From: Albugo candida
Taxonomy: Eukaryota > Oomycota > Peronosporomycetes > Albuginales
Assembly (NCBI GenBank): GCA_040437565.1
Contig: JBDOQK010000007.1
Span: 62,001 to 126,000, forward strand
Reading direction: 5' to 3'
DNA length: 64,000 nt
Every line of letters begins with the position of its first letter. Positions within the stretch are counted from its first letter, which is position 1. Position numbers and translations under genes: made by a program. A model generated the notes under the pieces. It was given only the letters and a program-made list of their open reading frames with translations. It was not told where the DNA came from and ran no database searches. Below are positions 19,252 to 30,900 of this stretch, piece by piece.

Positions 19252-22200
19252 TTACAGTGGAATCTTTTTAAAATTGTACCGTAAGAGTCGAATTTCCTGG
19301 CGGAGACCGTCCAATTCCCGCGCTTGTAATTTGGCAAGTCGCATCAATTTATTTCTATCTGCAATCTCCTTTTCAAGATTAGCCTGATCGTGTTTGGTTG
19401 TTTGCTGTTGTGTCGCATGCAGTTGATTTAATTCTTTTTCGAGCTCAAATTGCTGTTTATTGAGCGTTGCAATTTTCCCGAGTAGTTGTGTGTTGGTTTG
19501 TGTTGCTTTAAGTAGATCAAGCGCGAGATCCTGTCTTCCTCTTTTCATTTTCAGTGTTTCTCGTTCAATTTCCATTTCCTTCATTCGCACACGTTCTTGC
19601 AATTCATTTAATTGACTTACATCACATGCTTTATCGAAGAGTTCCATATCAATAAGCTGTCCAAACTTCAACTGCTGTAATTGAACACATTTCTCTTGCA
19701 CTGTAGCGATTGCTTGTTGCTGAATGGTTTTCTCTTTGCTCAAAACACTTTGCTGTTTGTGAAGATCGCGGAATTGTTGTCGCAGACATTTGTTTTCGAA
19801 TTGAAGTGTCTCAATGCGATTTGAAAGTCGTTGGAAATTCGCAGTAGGAAACACGAGCCACGAGGAAGCCGATTCATTCAGCGTCCACGGAAACGCGCGC
19901 GATTTGTCATAAGTGAGACATCGAATATGCTGCGTGTCCAACGCGACGCCAACATCGAGTTCATTGCATCGTAGCTGCTTTTCACTTTGAAACAATTGGA
20001 TATCCTGACCGGTACCTTGCAGTTCTTTATCGATTTGGCGCTGTTTGGAGAGTAAGCGTTCTTGAGTCTTTTTCAGGTCGTCTGAAACTCGAGTCAAGTC
20101 GAGTATCACGTCATCGATGTCTGCGCGGCGTTCTCGTAGCGCCAAGATCTTGTCGTATAAGGAGAGATCGCAGCCAGATGGACAAGTACCGTCATCCTCA
20201 TCGTCATCGTCGTCGTCATCATACTCGCTGTCGTCCATGTCGTAGTCGCTGTCTTCATCATCGTCTACTCCATTGTTTCCAATTCGATCGGTGCCATCGA
20301 CTGCTTTCTTCTTGGGACGCTTGATTTTTTTCTTTTTGAATATTCTTTGCAACGCCAAGAAATGAGGATGTTGAGACCCATTACTTCCACTTTGATGCAC
20401 AGCTGAATTCGATGTAGCTGTACTGGCTGTGCTTTGGAACAGCAACAGAAAATCTTGGTGGATTTGCTTCTCTTCCTTGGTCCATTCTTCCATCTCTTTT
20501 CGCCTCATTTGCATCAGTTCTTGGACATCGCTCAGCTCTTTGAGGATTTGGTTTCTCTCCCGAGTGCTTCTCTCCAACTTGGAGTTTAATTGGTTCTCTC
20601 GGGATTCAAATTGCTGCAAAAGTTGTAATTCGCTCCATTGTGTGTACAACCGCAACTCACATTCCTTCAGGTACACCTCCAACTCCGATTTCTCCACGCG
20701 AAGTTTCTCCACAGCTTTGTCAAACGCATTCAGGCATTCTTCATGTCGTTTCTTGAGTCGCGTTATCTCTTGCAGCATCAGGCGAACACGAATTTCGAGA
20801 TCTTCTTCATCGATACTCTTGCAGTGTAAAGTGGTGACTACAAGTGATCCCAGCGGCTGATGTCGCGGTGTGGAAGGAGTATCATGATTGTTGGAGGCAA
20901 ACTTGGTGCACAACCACAGGTGGCGAACGCAGAGAAGATCTTGCACGGCATCACCTCTCATACGACGTATGATATCCTCTCCGACATGGCAGTATTTCGA
21001 GTGAGATTTTTTGGATAAGGGCTTTGTCGGCCCGATTTTGCTTCGAATGTTTACAATGACAGGGTCTGATGACATTTGTGCTGACAGAGATTCCATGAAA
21101 GCGGCTGTCGAATGGGGTATGTGGCTGCTATCTTGAAGCTTACCAAGTCGATTAAGAGGTGACTTGCTGCTTTGGGATCGATGCTCACTGCTTTCGGAAT
21201 TCATACGGGTATGTACGATCTCTTCGTGCGTCACATGTTCTCTCAACTCGGGCCATTCGCGTGGATCCACTTGATAGTGCATTTGCGTTCCATCACCTTG
21301 TTCTTTCAAAGCAATGGCTCTATTCGGAGAGAGAGTATGCGACACGGAAGCGATAGTCTCTCGTAATATCTGTATGGTCTCATTGTCTTGCTGTATCTCT
21401 CCTATGAGAACACTTTTGAGCATTCGAAGTTCCAAAACTTTGGCACTGAATGCGATTCGTATGGTACACATTTTCTCCTGCAAGCATGCCATTTGTGTCT
21501 TCTTTTTAGCGGCATTCACGCGTTTATTGTCTGGAACGACATAGTCATCATCGCTTTTCAGCTTATAATCTCCCAAATTGCGTTGAGCGTATGCGATCGC
21601 GACAAGATCCCGAGGGTCATCCGCATCTTCTCCAGGCTTATTGGCAAGCAGCTTTTCCAGAGTCAATTTGCGAGCAGCGCGCATCTGTTTACGTGCTTGG
21701 AATCCATACACGTTCGCTTTCTTCTGTCCCTTAGCAATGCCAAAGTCCTGGCTACTAGTCGAAGAATGGTCCAAAAACTCACTCATTCGATCGTTCTTGA
21801 GCAGCCGCCACTCTTCCTCGAGAAGCGGATATGTGTCATCCAGCGTATGATTTTTGTTCACAATACCCAGCACGGATGGAGGAACAGCATGGAGCGTTTG
21901 ATGCTTCTCGTTCAAATCATTGGCTTCAGATTTGTCCGACTTTCCATGTAACGATGGTGGAAGTTTAATGGTTCGAAACGTTTGGACAGTGAGTCCGTTC
22001 CGAAATCCGTGCAAAGTGACCAGCTCAACGGCGATATTGCTCAAGAACGCATCACGGACTCGTGCTACCTTTTGATTCTCTTCTTCCAGAATTGGTACTA
22101 GTTCCTGTCGAACTTTTCTGCATGCCTCATCACCTTTCTGTTGCATGACCTCAGCAAAACAAGTGTCAATATCCCACTCTAATGGATCCAGTCGATGTTC

Positions 22201-25200
22201 GGGTTCGTACGATCTGTCGAGCTCCTGAAGTTGTTGGAATTCTTGTCGGAGTTCCTCGACAGCAGCACGCATTTTCTCTTGTCTACTTTCGGTCACTCTT
22301 TGTCGTATGTCAGCTTCCGCCTTCAGCTTTGCAGTCTCAATGCTGCAAGCATCACTAGAGTTTTGCATATCTGGAACTTGGAGCTGTTTCAGCGCACTAC
22401 TCGGCACATGATCACTCTTCTCATTTGATGGGATGGTTTCTGGTACAAATTTTGCCGCAGAATCCTCACATGTTGTGCTCCAATGACTTTGTGATTTGTA
22501 GGCTTCCTCGATACGATTCGCATAAGCCCGAGCGCCGTGAAAAACCGCAAGTGATCCGATCTCCGTCGGTGTCGAAGTCCCACTTGACAGAAGCGTCTCC
22601 AATCTATCATCTTTGTTTTCCGAAGCTTTATGTTGAGCATCAAGTTGTTTTTCTTGCAATGCAACAGCTTGTTCTCGACAAGATTGAGCTGCGGTCAAGA
22701 CTTGCTTATGCGTTGAGCTAAGTTGATCAGCTGCGGTCACAATCTCATTACAATCGATCTGCACGATGCTCAAGACTCCGTCACTTCCAGCTGCGAGCAC
22801 AAATGTGTCGTCCCATGACGCATCAAGACATACTTTTCTCGATTGTCGATCGAGTTGGTTGCTGAGACCCGTATCGTGGAATTCTCCCGTAAGGAAGGCG
22901 TACGGTGATGCACTGCTCCGCAGCTGATATTTTCCATTTGAGAGCCCACACAGTACCAATCTCTTTGACGAAGACACGTTTATTCCAACAATGTTTGCGT
23001 GGTGGAGTGACGTGATAGTAGCCGATGCATTGCACCCTGTTTTAGCACAAAGGATCGCTACAGGATCCTCCGAAGCAAAACAGTCCAATGGAACGGGATT
23101 CCCCCATTCACAATGAAACAGTATGCCATGATGTGGAGCCAAACAGCTCAAGAAAAAAGACTTTTGGTCGTTTGGGTCGTAGATCGCACAACACGCAAGT
23201 ACGCTTGCTTTGATTTCATGCTGAAAGTTGCGCTCAACTTTCTCATTGATGGAGCTGTCATTGATACCAGCCACAAACGTTTTCGGAGCAAGAACATCGA
23301 GCTCCTGACTGGTATAGTGACGGAAATGGTGCAAGGCATCGAATTGGATCGACTCAAGTTGAAGCTCGTACGAGTGTCTCTGCTGCTTACTCGTCGAGTC
23401 GGATGTATCATTCAATTGTTCCAATGAACCTGACAGCTTTAATTCCAACACGATGCCATTTTTCTCAGTCAGAAGCACAGCTCCATCATCACTTCTCCAA
23501 GACAGCGATGAGACCGGTGCGTCTATGCGCTGGTATCCGACCGGCATGTACCCGGGCAAAGAACGCTCCGTTCCATCTCGTTTGATGGAAAAGAAAAATA
23601 TCGTGGCATCCTCACTCGCTGTTGCCACATACACACCCGAGGAAGAAAAACTCAGACAATTGATGAGACTTTGATGCGGTTTGAAGACATTTGTTCGAAT
23701 CCAAACCATTGCATCCAAATCCATTAAAAGCACCCGAACAACGCCGTCACTATACCCAACAACAACCTGTCGACTTGAGGCATTTTGGTGTATGCAGTAA
23801 GCTGCTGGATTGGGGACCCAGGCGATACATGTTGCAGATGGAGATGGATCCATTTGCTGCGGGAAACATAGAAAAAGACACTCACTCTCCACGTAATTCC
23901 ACGCGCGAACACTTCCATCCTCACCACACGTTGCAGCCAAATGTTCGTAAGGAGAACATGCGATTCCGTTCACAACACCAGTGGTATTGGGAATATAATT
24001 CAACGTGATGTCGTACTTCTTCAGCTCGATCGTATCGACAGGAAAAGAATCTTCTTGATCAGACGCTGGTGCCATGTTGCCCACAACATCGCTGGGGTAG
24101 AGGAGAATCTGATGAATGCAGCCATTGCCTTCTTGGACCAAAAATCTCTCATGACCATCTTCCAATACAGCTCGAATATTCATCATATCACATACAAGGA
24201 TCTGGCTCAACATTGGTACCAAGGCAACAGACTCCTTTGACGTCATATCAGCCTGTTCGATCGCGCTCAAGGCCCAAAAGCGAATGTATCCATCTCGTCC
24301 AGCCGTCAGAATCCGCTGAGCGCTTGCTTCATATTGTACGACTGAAATCGCGCCATTGTGAGGTTTTTGTTGTGAAGGATATCTATACAATTCAGACTTT
24401 ATAAACTGACCTTCCCATAGCAAAAGAATTCCCGTTTCCGTGCCACTCAAAATGGTTTGATTCGGTAACACGCAAAAGGCTTCGACATCAGTCAATTCGC
24501 TCTTCCCAAACTTTCCCAACTCGCCTTGTAATTTCAAGCCTGTGAATGTCGTAGCCATTTTCCAGAAACGAATGTGTCCAACGCCGCTGGTGGTAAGGAA
24601 TCCGGATTCTTGTGGTGCAAATACGACATTGAAAACCTCTTGTCCAAACGCTTTACATCGAAGCACAATTTGTTCCGACTTCCAATTCCAAACTGTGAGC
24701 ATGCAATCTGGTAGCGAACCAACGGAAGCCATGTAAAATGTGTCCAATTCCGAGCTGAAAGCGATGCAATTATAGCTGCACTCTGTCCCGTTCTGAAGCA
24801 CATTGCATCGCGTTTTGGCTGGGTACTGATAGATGTGAATCATTGGTTTGATTCCTTTTTCTGCGATCGCAAACCATCGCTTGCTCGCATGAACAGCGAC
24901 ACACGATACCCCGCTGCCGCTTTGTCCGAGAAGCGATTCTTGTCGCATTACATTGCGCCAATATGTGCTTTCCAAAGTTTTGGATTCCGATTTTGCGATT
25001 GGGATCGAAAAGGGAGCTAAAGTGAGAATTTTGGCCGAATTCCCAACAGCCAAAAGTAAGATCCCGCCGTGAATATCTGCTTGAGAATACTCTAATAATT
25101 GTATGGAATGGCGTTTACAGCAATCCAAGCCAAATAGTCCGACAAAGTGTAAATGCTCGCGAGGAAGCTCCAAATATTGCAGAGGTCGGGCATACGATTC

Positions 25201-25266
25201 GATTGTGGACGCATTTTCCGTTGTTTGAGGCTCTGAGCCATTATGTGAACCAGAGAAATGATTCAT
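19252..25266 (-). CDS. CFAP44: Cilia- and flagella-associated protein 44 (CFAP44/WDR52)
   Basis: 2004 residues from the ATG at 25266; an upstream extension opens only with GTG. CFAP44 tethers the dynein-f/I1 motor head to axonemal microtubules with CFAP43. Residues about 1-700 form WD40 propellers. The diagnostic segment is GVGHIRFWKMATTFTGLKLQ, followed by the GELGKFGKSELTDVEAF block and LSGTETGILLLWEG. From about 880 to the end it is a long coiled coil, interrupted near 1690 by an acidic run (DDDEDSDYDMDD). Intronless over 6 kb. Its N-terminal 840 bp are repeated beyond the 100-N gap (to 26205), almost certainly one gene seen twice. Presence implies a motile flagellum (zoospore) and argues against the downy mildews that lost zoospores. 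Confidence 0.93.
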   Translation of the reverse strand: MNHFSGSHNGSEPQTTENASTIESYARPLQYLELPREHLHFVGLFGLDCCKRHSIQLLEYSQADIHGGILLLAVGNSAKILTLAPFSIPIAKSESKTLESTYWRNVMRQESLLGQSGSGVSCVAVHASKRWFAIAEKGIKPMIHIYQYPAKTRCNVLQNGTECSYNCIAFSSELDTFYMASVGSLPDCMLTVWNWKSEQIVLRCKAFGQEVFNVVFAPQESGFLTTSGVGHIRFWKMATTFTGLKLQGELGKFGKSELTDVEAFCVLPNQTILSGTETGILLLWEGQFIKSELYRYPSQQKPHNGAISVVQYEASAQRILTAGRDGYIRFWALSAIEQADMTSKESVALVPMLSQILVCDMMNIRAVLEDGHERFLVQEGNGCIHQILLYPSDVVGNMAPASDQEDSFPVDTIELKKYDITLNYIPNTTGVVNGIACSPYEHLAATCGEDGSVRAWNYVESECLFLCFPQQMDPSPSATCIAWVPNPAAYCIHQNASSRQVVVGYSDGVVRVLLMDLDAMVWIRTNVFKPHQSLINCLSFSSSGVYVATASEDATIFFFSIKRDGTERSLPGYMPVGYQRIDAPVSSLSWRSDDGAVLLTEKNGIVLELKLSGSLEQLNDTSDSTSKQQRHSYELQLESIQFDALHHFRHYTSQELDVLAPKTFVAGINDSSINEKVERNFQHEIKASVLACCAIYDPNDQKSFFLSCLAPHHGILFHCEWGNPVPLDCFASEDPVAILCAKTGCNASATITSLHHANIVGINVSSSKRLVLCGLSNGKYQLRSSASPYAFLTGEFHDTGLSNQLDRQSRKVCLDASWDDTFVLAAGSDGVLSIVQIDCNEIVTAADQLSSTHKQVLTAAQSCREQAVALQEKQLDAQHKASENKDDRLETLLSSGTSTPTEIGSLAVFHGARAYANRIEEAYKSQSHWSTTCEDSAAKFVPETIPSNEKSDHVPSSALKQLQVPDMQNSSDACSIETAKLKAEADIRQRVTESRQEKMRAAVEELRQEFQQLQELDRSYEPEHRLDPLEWDIDTCFAEVMQQKGDEACRKVRQELVPILEEENQKVARVRDAFLSNIAVELVTLHGFRNGLTVQTFRTIKLPPSLHGKSDKSEANDLNEKHQTLHAVPPSVLGIVNKNHTLDDTYPLLEEEWRLLKNDRMSEFLDHSSTSSQDFGIAKGQKKANVYGFQARKQMRAARKLTLEKLLANKPGEDADDPRDLVAIAYAQRNLGDYKLKSDDDYVVPDNKRVNAAKKKTQMACLQEKMCTIRIAFSAKVLELRMLKSVLIGEIQQDNETIQILRETIASVSHTLSPNRAIALKEQGDGTQMHYQVDPREWPELREHVTHEEIVHTRMNSESSEHRSQSSKSPLNRLGKLQDSSHIPHSTAAFMESLSAQMSSDPVIVNIRSKIGPTKPLSKKSHSKYCHVGEDIIRRMRGDAVQDLLCVRHLWLCTKFASNNHDTPSTPRHQPLGSLVVTTLHCKSIDEEDLEIRVRLMLQEITRLKKRHEECLNAFDKAVEKLRVEKSELEVYLKECELRLYTQWSELQLLQQFESRENQLNSKLERSTRERNQILKELSDVQELMQMRRKEMEEWTKEEKQIHQDFLLLFQSTASTATSNSAVHQSGSNGSQHPHFLALQRIFKKKKIKRPKKKAVDGTDRIGNNGVDDDEDSDYDMDDSEYDDDDDDDEDDGTCPSGCDLSLYDKILALRERRADIDDVILDLTRVSDDLKKTQERLLSKQRQIDKELQGTGQDIQLFQSEKQLRCNELDVGVALDTQHIRCLTYDKSRAFPWTLNESASSWLVFPTANFQRLSNRIETLQFENKCLRQQFRDLHKQQSVLSKEKTIQQQAIATVQEKCVQLQQLKFGQLIDMELFDKACDVSQLNELQERVRMKEMEIERETLKMKRGRQDLALDLLKATQTNTQLLGKIATLNKQQFELEKELNQLHATQQQTTKHDQANLEKEIADRNKLMRLAKLQARELDGLRQEIRLLRYNFKKIPL

Positions 25267-26376
25267 GCGGAAGCGGCGGATTTGACGAATGCGAGAGTAA
25301 AAATAGCGATAAAAATGGATTTTGGAATAATTAGATCGAAAGATATACACTCCAACGCTGTGTAGATTCCGTCATGATCTCGGTGGATCGAGCTTCATCG
25401 CCTGTATCATTGCTTGATTGTAATATGTCACCGCGTTNNNNNNNNNNNNNNNNNNNNNNNNNNNNNNNNNNNNNNNNNNNNNNNNNNNNNNNNNNNNNNN
25501 NNNNNNNNNNNNNNNNNNNNNNNNNNNNNNNNNNNNNAATCCGGATTCTTGTGGTGCAAATACGACATTGAAAACCTCTTGTCCAAACGCTTTACATCGA
25601 AGCACAATTTGTTCCGACTTCCAATTCCAAACTGTGAGCATGCAATCTGGTAGCGAACCAACGGAAGCCATGTAAAATGTGTCCAATTCCGAGCTGAAAG
25701 CGATGCAATTATAGCTGCACTCTGTCCCGTTCTGAAGCACATTGCATCGCGTTTTGGCTGGGTACTGATAGATGTGAATCATTGGTTTGATTCCTTTTTC
25801 TGCGATCGCAAACCATCGCTTGCTCGCATGAACAGCGACACACGATACCCCGCTGCCGCTTTGTCCGAGAAGCGATTCTTGTCGCATTACATTGCGCCAA
25901 TATGTGCTTTCCAAAGTTTTGGATTCCGATTTTGCGATTGGGATCGAAAAGGGAGCTAAAGTGAGAATTTTGGCCGAATTCCCAACAGCCAAAAGTAAGA
26001 TCCCGCCGTGAATATCTGCTTGAGAATACTCTAATAATTGTATGGAATGGCGTTTACAGCAATCCAAGCCAAATAGTCCGACAAAGTGTAAATGCTCGCG
26101 AGGAAGCTCCAAATATTGCAGAGGTCGGGCATACGATTCGATTGTGGACGCATTTTCCGTTGTTTGAGGCTCTGAGCCATTATGTGAACCAGAGAAATGA
26201 TTCATGCGGAAGCGGCGGATTTGACGAATGCGAGAGTAAAAATAGCGATAAAAATGGATTTTGGAATAATTAGATCGAAAGATATACACTCCAACGCTGT
26301 GTAGATTCCGTCATGATCTCGGTGGATCGAGCTTCATCGCCTGTATCATTGCTTGATTGTAATATGTCACCGCGTT
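24599..26376. repeat. Direct duplication of 839 bp around a 100-N gap (CFAP44 5' end / NUF2 3' end)
   Basis: 24599-25437 and 25538-26376 look identical by eye, and the first copy ends exactly where the Ns start. Both copies contain the CFAP44 start (ATG at 25266 and 26205) and the last NUF2 codons (stop at 25372 and 26311). Exact copies abutting a fixed 100-N spacer indicate two contigs with overlapping ends placed side by side. The true sequence probably holds this segment once, with CFAP44 starting 105 bp after the NUF2 stop. Confidence 0.92.
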
Positions 26377-27808
26377 ATGTAGACGCTGAAACATCTGCAG
26401 ACAGAAGAAGCGTTCGGATCAATACACTGACAGTGTTTCTGCAACGATAAACGCACCTCTTTGATTTCGAGGACTTGGCGTTGATATTTTGCTTCTTTTT
26501 CTTGACACTGGCGTTCAATTTCTCTTCGTTTCGAGTGATTCGTCGCAATTCGATCGTGTGCATTCGATTGTGCATTCTCTACTTGCTGCAATTCTTGACG
26601 CGCGGCTTCCAACGCGTTTTCCGCAGCCTGCATCATGATACTAGCTTCCTCTTTGTAGCTTACAAGATCACGCTGTTTCGCGTCCAACACTTTCTCGAGA
26701 CGTTTGCGTTGTGACAGATACTCGATCGCTTTCTGTTGATTGCATTCCATCTCGCTCTTTAGATCATGTACGTTTTGTTTAGCTTGTTTGCATTTGTTCA
26801 ACAGTATCTCCAAATCCAAAAGTCCCTGTATCGTCTTCTTCATATCTTTTTCAGTGCGTTGAAAAGTGTCACGCATCAAAAGTAATTCTCTCTGTCGTTT
26901 ATCATGTCGCATTACTTCTTCGCGTGCTTCTTCCACAGTCGTAGCAATATGCGATATCTCTACTTTGATTCGATCCGGCGATGTCACAATCTGATTCTTC
27001 AACCTCTTAATCTCCTCCTGGGCGTCTAATATCTGTGCGTCGTATGTCGCAATCTCACTCCGCAATTCTTTTGTTTTATTGCGAAGCAATCCAGTCTCAT
27101 GTCGAAGTGTCGCTTGCTTTGTATTAAGTGTGTTAATTTCTTGCTCATACGCTTGACACTCTTGCGTCAATTGTTCGATCGCTGGTTCCTCTGCAACTCG
27201 TTCCTGCTGCAAATCATTCAGCTCTGCTTCTAATTTGATATTCTCGTCTTGTTGTCTCGAACGCATGATCAGTATATCTTCCTAATGGACACAGTGAGAT
27301 TCGTTACAGTCGAGTAAAAGCTTACCGTCTCTTTCGAAAGACCCGCAAATGTTGACAAGCGTTCTTCTCTGAATTTAGCAAAGTTTATCAGAGCACTCAG
27401 TTGTCGTCTCAGCCGTTTTGGCGAAGGATAGAGCAGATCTCGAAAACTAAAGTCATAAATGCCGCAGTATCCCATCAGTTTGCTGATTGTGCGAAAAAAT
27501 GTGAGCTCGGGAATGGATTCTTCGTGTAATTCGGGGAAATCGAGTGCACGAAGCCCCGAAAACGCCGGTTGACCCATCTCTTCTTTTGTGATTCCCATAA
27601 TCTTCTCAATAAATACTTCAAATATTCGGCGGATAAGCGGTGGCTCATATTTGCGGATGTCGGGATCGTTTACTGTTATTTGCATATTCCGAAGAACAGA
27701 ATATATTTCAGAGGCTTTTAATAGCGGAAAGGAGTACACGTGGAGAGGAGCATTATTGGACGTGACTGCTGCTGTCGATGAAGGTCCGTTCAAGCGGCGA
27801 TCTTGCAT
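26311..27808 (-). CDS. NUF2: Kinetochore protein NUF2 (NDC80 complex)
   Basis: Three exons (complement 27326-27808, 26457-27281, 26311-26394) with GT-AG introns of 44 and 62 nt. The product has 463 residues, the same size as human NUF2 (464). NUF2 pairs with NDC80 to hold spindle microtubules. Residues about 25-155 are the calponin-homology head (ELHEESIPELTFFRTISKLM, PSPKRLRRQLSALINFAKF REE). The rest is a long coiled coil. Splicing the last intron (donor GAGGTGCGT, acceptor TCTGCAG) replaces an unrelated tail by MFQRLHNAVTYYNQAMIQAM, a helical end that suits the family. The start is the ATG at 27808, three codons inside a TTG-started frame. It diverges from the TUTase gene. The last exon falls inside the duplicated segment, so a second copy of it ends at 25372. 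Confidence 0.92.
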
Positions 27809-27915
27809 TGGCGCCAATCGCTTCTTTAGAGGAGACGATAAATCGATCGATTAGACTGAATCTCAGTATACGAGGCATTAACACCCAATCGTTTATCGAG
27901 ATACTTGCTCGATTT
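27809..27915. promoter_or_regulatory. Divergent promoter region NUF2 / TUTase
   Basis: 107 bp lie between the NUF2 ATG and the ATG at 27916 that I prefer for the TUTase. If the TUTase used the earlier ATG at 27778, the two coding regions would overlap by 31 bp, which is why the later start is favoured. Confidence 0.4.
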
Positions 27916-30900
27916 ATGGCTGCACATCGACGCACAAAGAAGACAAAGACAAAATGGGTTCCTGTGGTGAATGGAACTGTGCCAAAGTCAGTAAAGGAGG
28001 TGCCTACTAGTAGCTTGTCAAGTAAGGAACAAGATGCTCAAAAAATGAAGGAAAAAAGCGCAACAATCGAAGAAATAGTTGCAACAAAGACTCGAAAGCC
28101 ATCTTTTCTATGGGAAGCGCTATTACACGAGCCCCAAGATAAGCTTTTCGATGCAGGTTTCAAAGCGCGTAATGGGAAACCTCCAACGATGAAAATGAAG
28201 TTGGACTTTGTGTACTGCATACTGAATCAAGTGTACATGTGTAACAGCGCTGAAAGTTTCGATAACGAAAAAGCTTTATTGAGATGCTGGGAATTGCATC
28301 AAAATGTGATGTGGCTTCGGGAGCAGAGAAGTCAGAAAAACGAGCAGGATGACACAGGTGTGGAAGAAGAGACTGTGGATAGTACGCTGCAATCCGAGTC
28401 CGTTCATCTGATCCTTCAACTGGCACAAACACAATTAATAAATACTATGGAATGTGTGCATTCTTTCTTACAAACGAACGTCTCAGTAGGAGAGGAACCC
28501 AGTAAGAAGAAGAAAAAGCGTTCGAAAAACAAATCCAAAAATGCAAAGAACGAAGAAGAACCAAATCAAATACACGCAAACGGGAACCAGATCGAAGGTA
28601 CAAACGTCGAAAATCAGGTTTCTTTGGAAGCAAGTGTCGTCTCCACTGAGAAAAAGTTGCTGAATACACACAACGACAGCGAGAAAATACCAATCAGCGG
28701 TGTTGAACGATTCTTTATCGCTGAAATCATCAATATCACGACTGAAATCGTCAAATGCCGAGTTCCTTGGCGAGATCGAGAACTTTTGGTCAAGTGGCAA
28801 ACAACGATTGATTCGACCAAGCAAAAGCTCCACGAGTGTGAATATCTGTGGAATCATGCAAAGTACAAAAAAGCTACAAAAAGTCCATTTCGTGCAACTA
28901 TCAGTGTGTGTAACAATCGTCAGAGAGATTTGCAGGAATTCGCGGAATTTCTTCATACCTCTGAAGAAAAAGAAAGAAATGGCTTTCGTCCACTGCTCGC
29001 TCTTAAAGTGCCATCAGAATTGCACGAGTCTGTGTATTCGATCAACGAAGAAATATGGAATTTATTCTCATCTTTGCACATCAATGAACAGGTAGATGCA
29101 TATTGTAGGCGTGTTGTAGCCCTCCATGTCGCTAAGGTTTTGTCTTACGCCATAGGATGAGCAATGCAGGCTTGACATTGCCCATCGCATTCAGCAATTA
29201 CTACATCAACGAAAATTCAAGCTGTGTCTCAGTCACACATTGCGCGTATACGGCAGTTCGAAATCCGGTTTTGGAGCCAAGTCTGCAGACATCGATCTCT
29301 GTTTCTGTGAAAATCAAGTTCCTTCATTGACACATCCGCAAGATATGTCACTTCGATTTGCATCCATGCAACTACAGAACGCTGCCAATGTTCAGAATGA
29401 GGAAGCTGGAGCACTATCCTTCGTATACCTTCTAAACATGCAACAGCAAGTTTGGGACAAGCTAGAGAAGCTCAAGGTCAAGCCGGGGAAGGACAATGCA
29501 ACAGAAAGCGGGGAGCTAGAAAACGTCGACCAAAATCGCATTGATGGAAAGAGTAAGAATACGATAAAAGGCGAAAAAGAAGAGGTGAAGGAATGTATTA
29601 TCGCTCATTTAAGACATTTCTACTCCATTTTACAGCAAATGTGCCGAAATTGTGGACAATCTGAAGCTTCTTCAAATTCCATGAAGACGTCAAGCACAGA
29701 ACCCTCACCAAATGTGCCGATCGATAAAGCCAATCTCTTCAAAGTGCGAGATATTTTAGTAGGATGTGGGTACGATATTCGCGCTATCATTCACCACGCC
29801 CGAATCCCAATCATTCGTTTCCTCGATCGAGCATCACAAATAGAGTGCGATTTGAGCTTTGGAAACATTTTTGCATCATCGAATACGCTTTTATTGCGAT
29901 CGTACGCGCATTTGGACAAAAGACTTCGAATTATTGGATTTGCTGTCAAACATTGGGCAAAGTGTCGAGGCCTCGTGGATGCTGCATNNNNNNNNNNNNN
30001 NNNNNNNNNNNNNNNNNNNNNNNNNNNNNNNNNNNNNNNNNNNNNNNNNNNNNNNNNNNNNNNNNNNNNNNNNNNNNNNNNNNNNNNACACATTGCGCGT
30101 ATACGGCAGTTCGAAATCCGGTTTTGGAGCCAAGTCTGCAGACATCGATCTCTGTTTCTGTGAAAATCAAGTTCCTTCATTGACACATCCGCAAGATATG
30201 TCACTTCGATTTGCATCCATGCAACTACAGAACGCTGCCAATGTTCAGAATGAGGAAGCTGGAGCACTATCCTTCGTATACCTTCTAAACATGCAACAGC
30301 AAGTTTGGGACAAGCTAGAGAAGCTCAAGGTCAAGCCGGGGAAGGACAATGCAACAGAAAGCGGGGAGCTAGAAAACGTCGACCAAAATCGCATTGATGG
30401 AAAGAGTAAGAATACGATAAAAGGCGAAAAAGAAGAGGTGAAGGAATGTATTATCGCTCATTTAAGACATTTCTACTCCATTTTACAGCAAATGTGCCGA
30501 AATTGTGGACAATCTGAAGCTTCTTCAAATTCCATGAAGACGTCAAGCACAGAACCCTCACCAAATGTGCCGATCGATAAAGCCAATCTCTTCAAAGTGC
30601 GAGATATTTTAGTAGGATGTGGGTACGATATTCGCGCTATCATTCACCACGCCCGAATCCCAATCATTCGTTTCCTCGATCGAGCATCACAAATAGAGTG
30701 CGATTTGAGCTTTGGAAACATTTTTGCATCATCGAATACGCTTTTATTGCGATCGTACGCGCATTTGGACAAAAGACTTCGAATTATTGGATTTGCTGTC
30801 AAACATTGGGCAAAGTGTCGAGGCCTCGTGGATGCTGCATGCGGATACTTGAGCTCCTACTCCTTCATCGTTATGACCATATATTACTATCTCGTACGCA

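Noticed and set aside
20429-20860. 143-residue Ser-rich plus-strand frame
   Set aside because: Complement of the CFAP44 coiled coil; Ser/Cys/Arg richness is typical of the antisense of Glu/Gln/Leu codons.
25372-26205. Second CFAP44-like gene
   Set aside because: Identical N-terminus lying across a 100-N gap; explained by unmerged contig overlap, not a paralogue.
29240-30163. Separate nucleotidyltransferase gene
   Set aside because: Same duplicated segment as 30088-30840; one TUTase gene after collapse.
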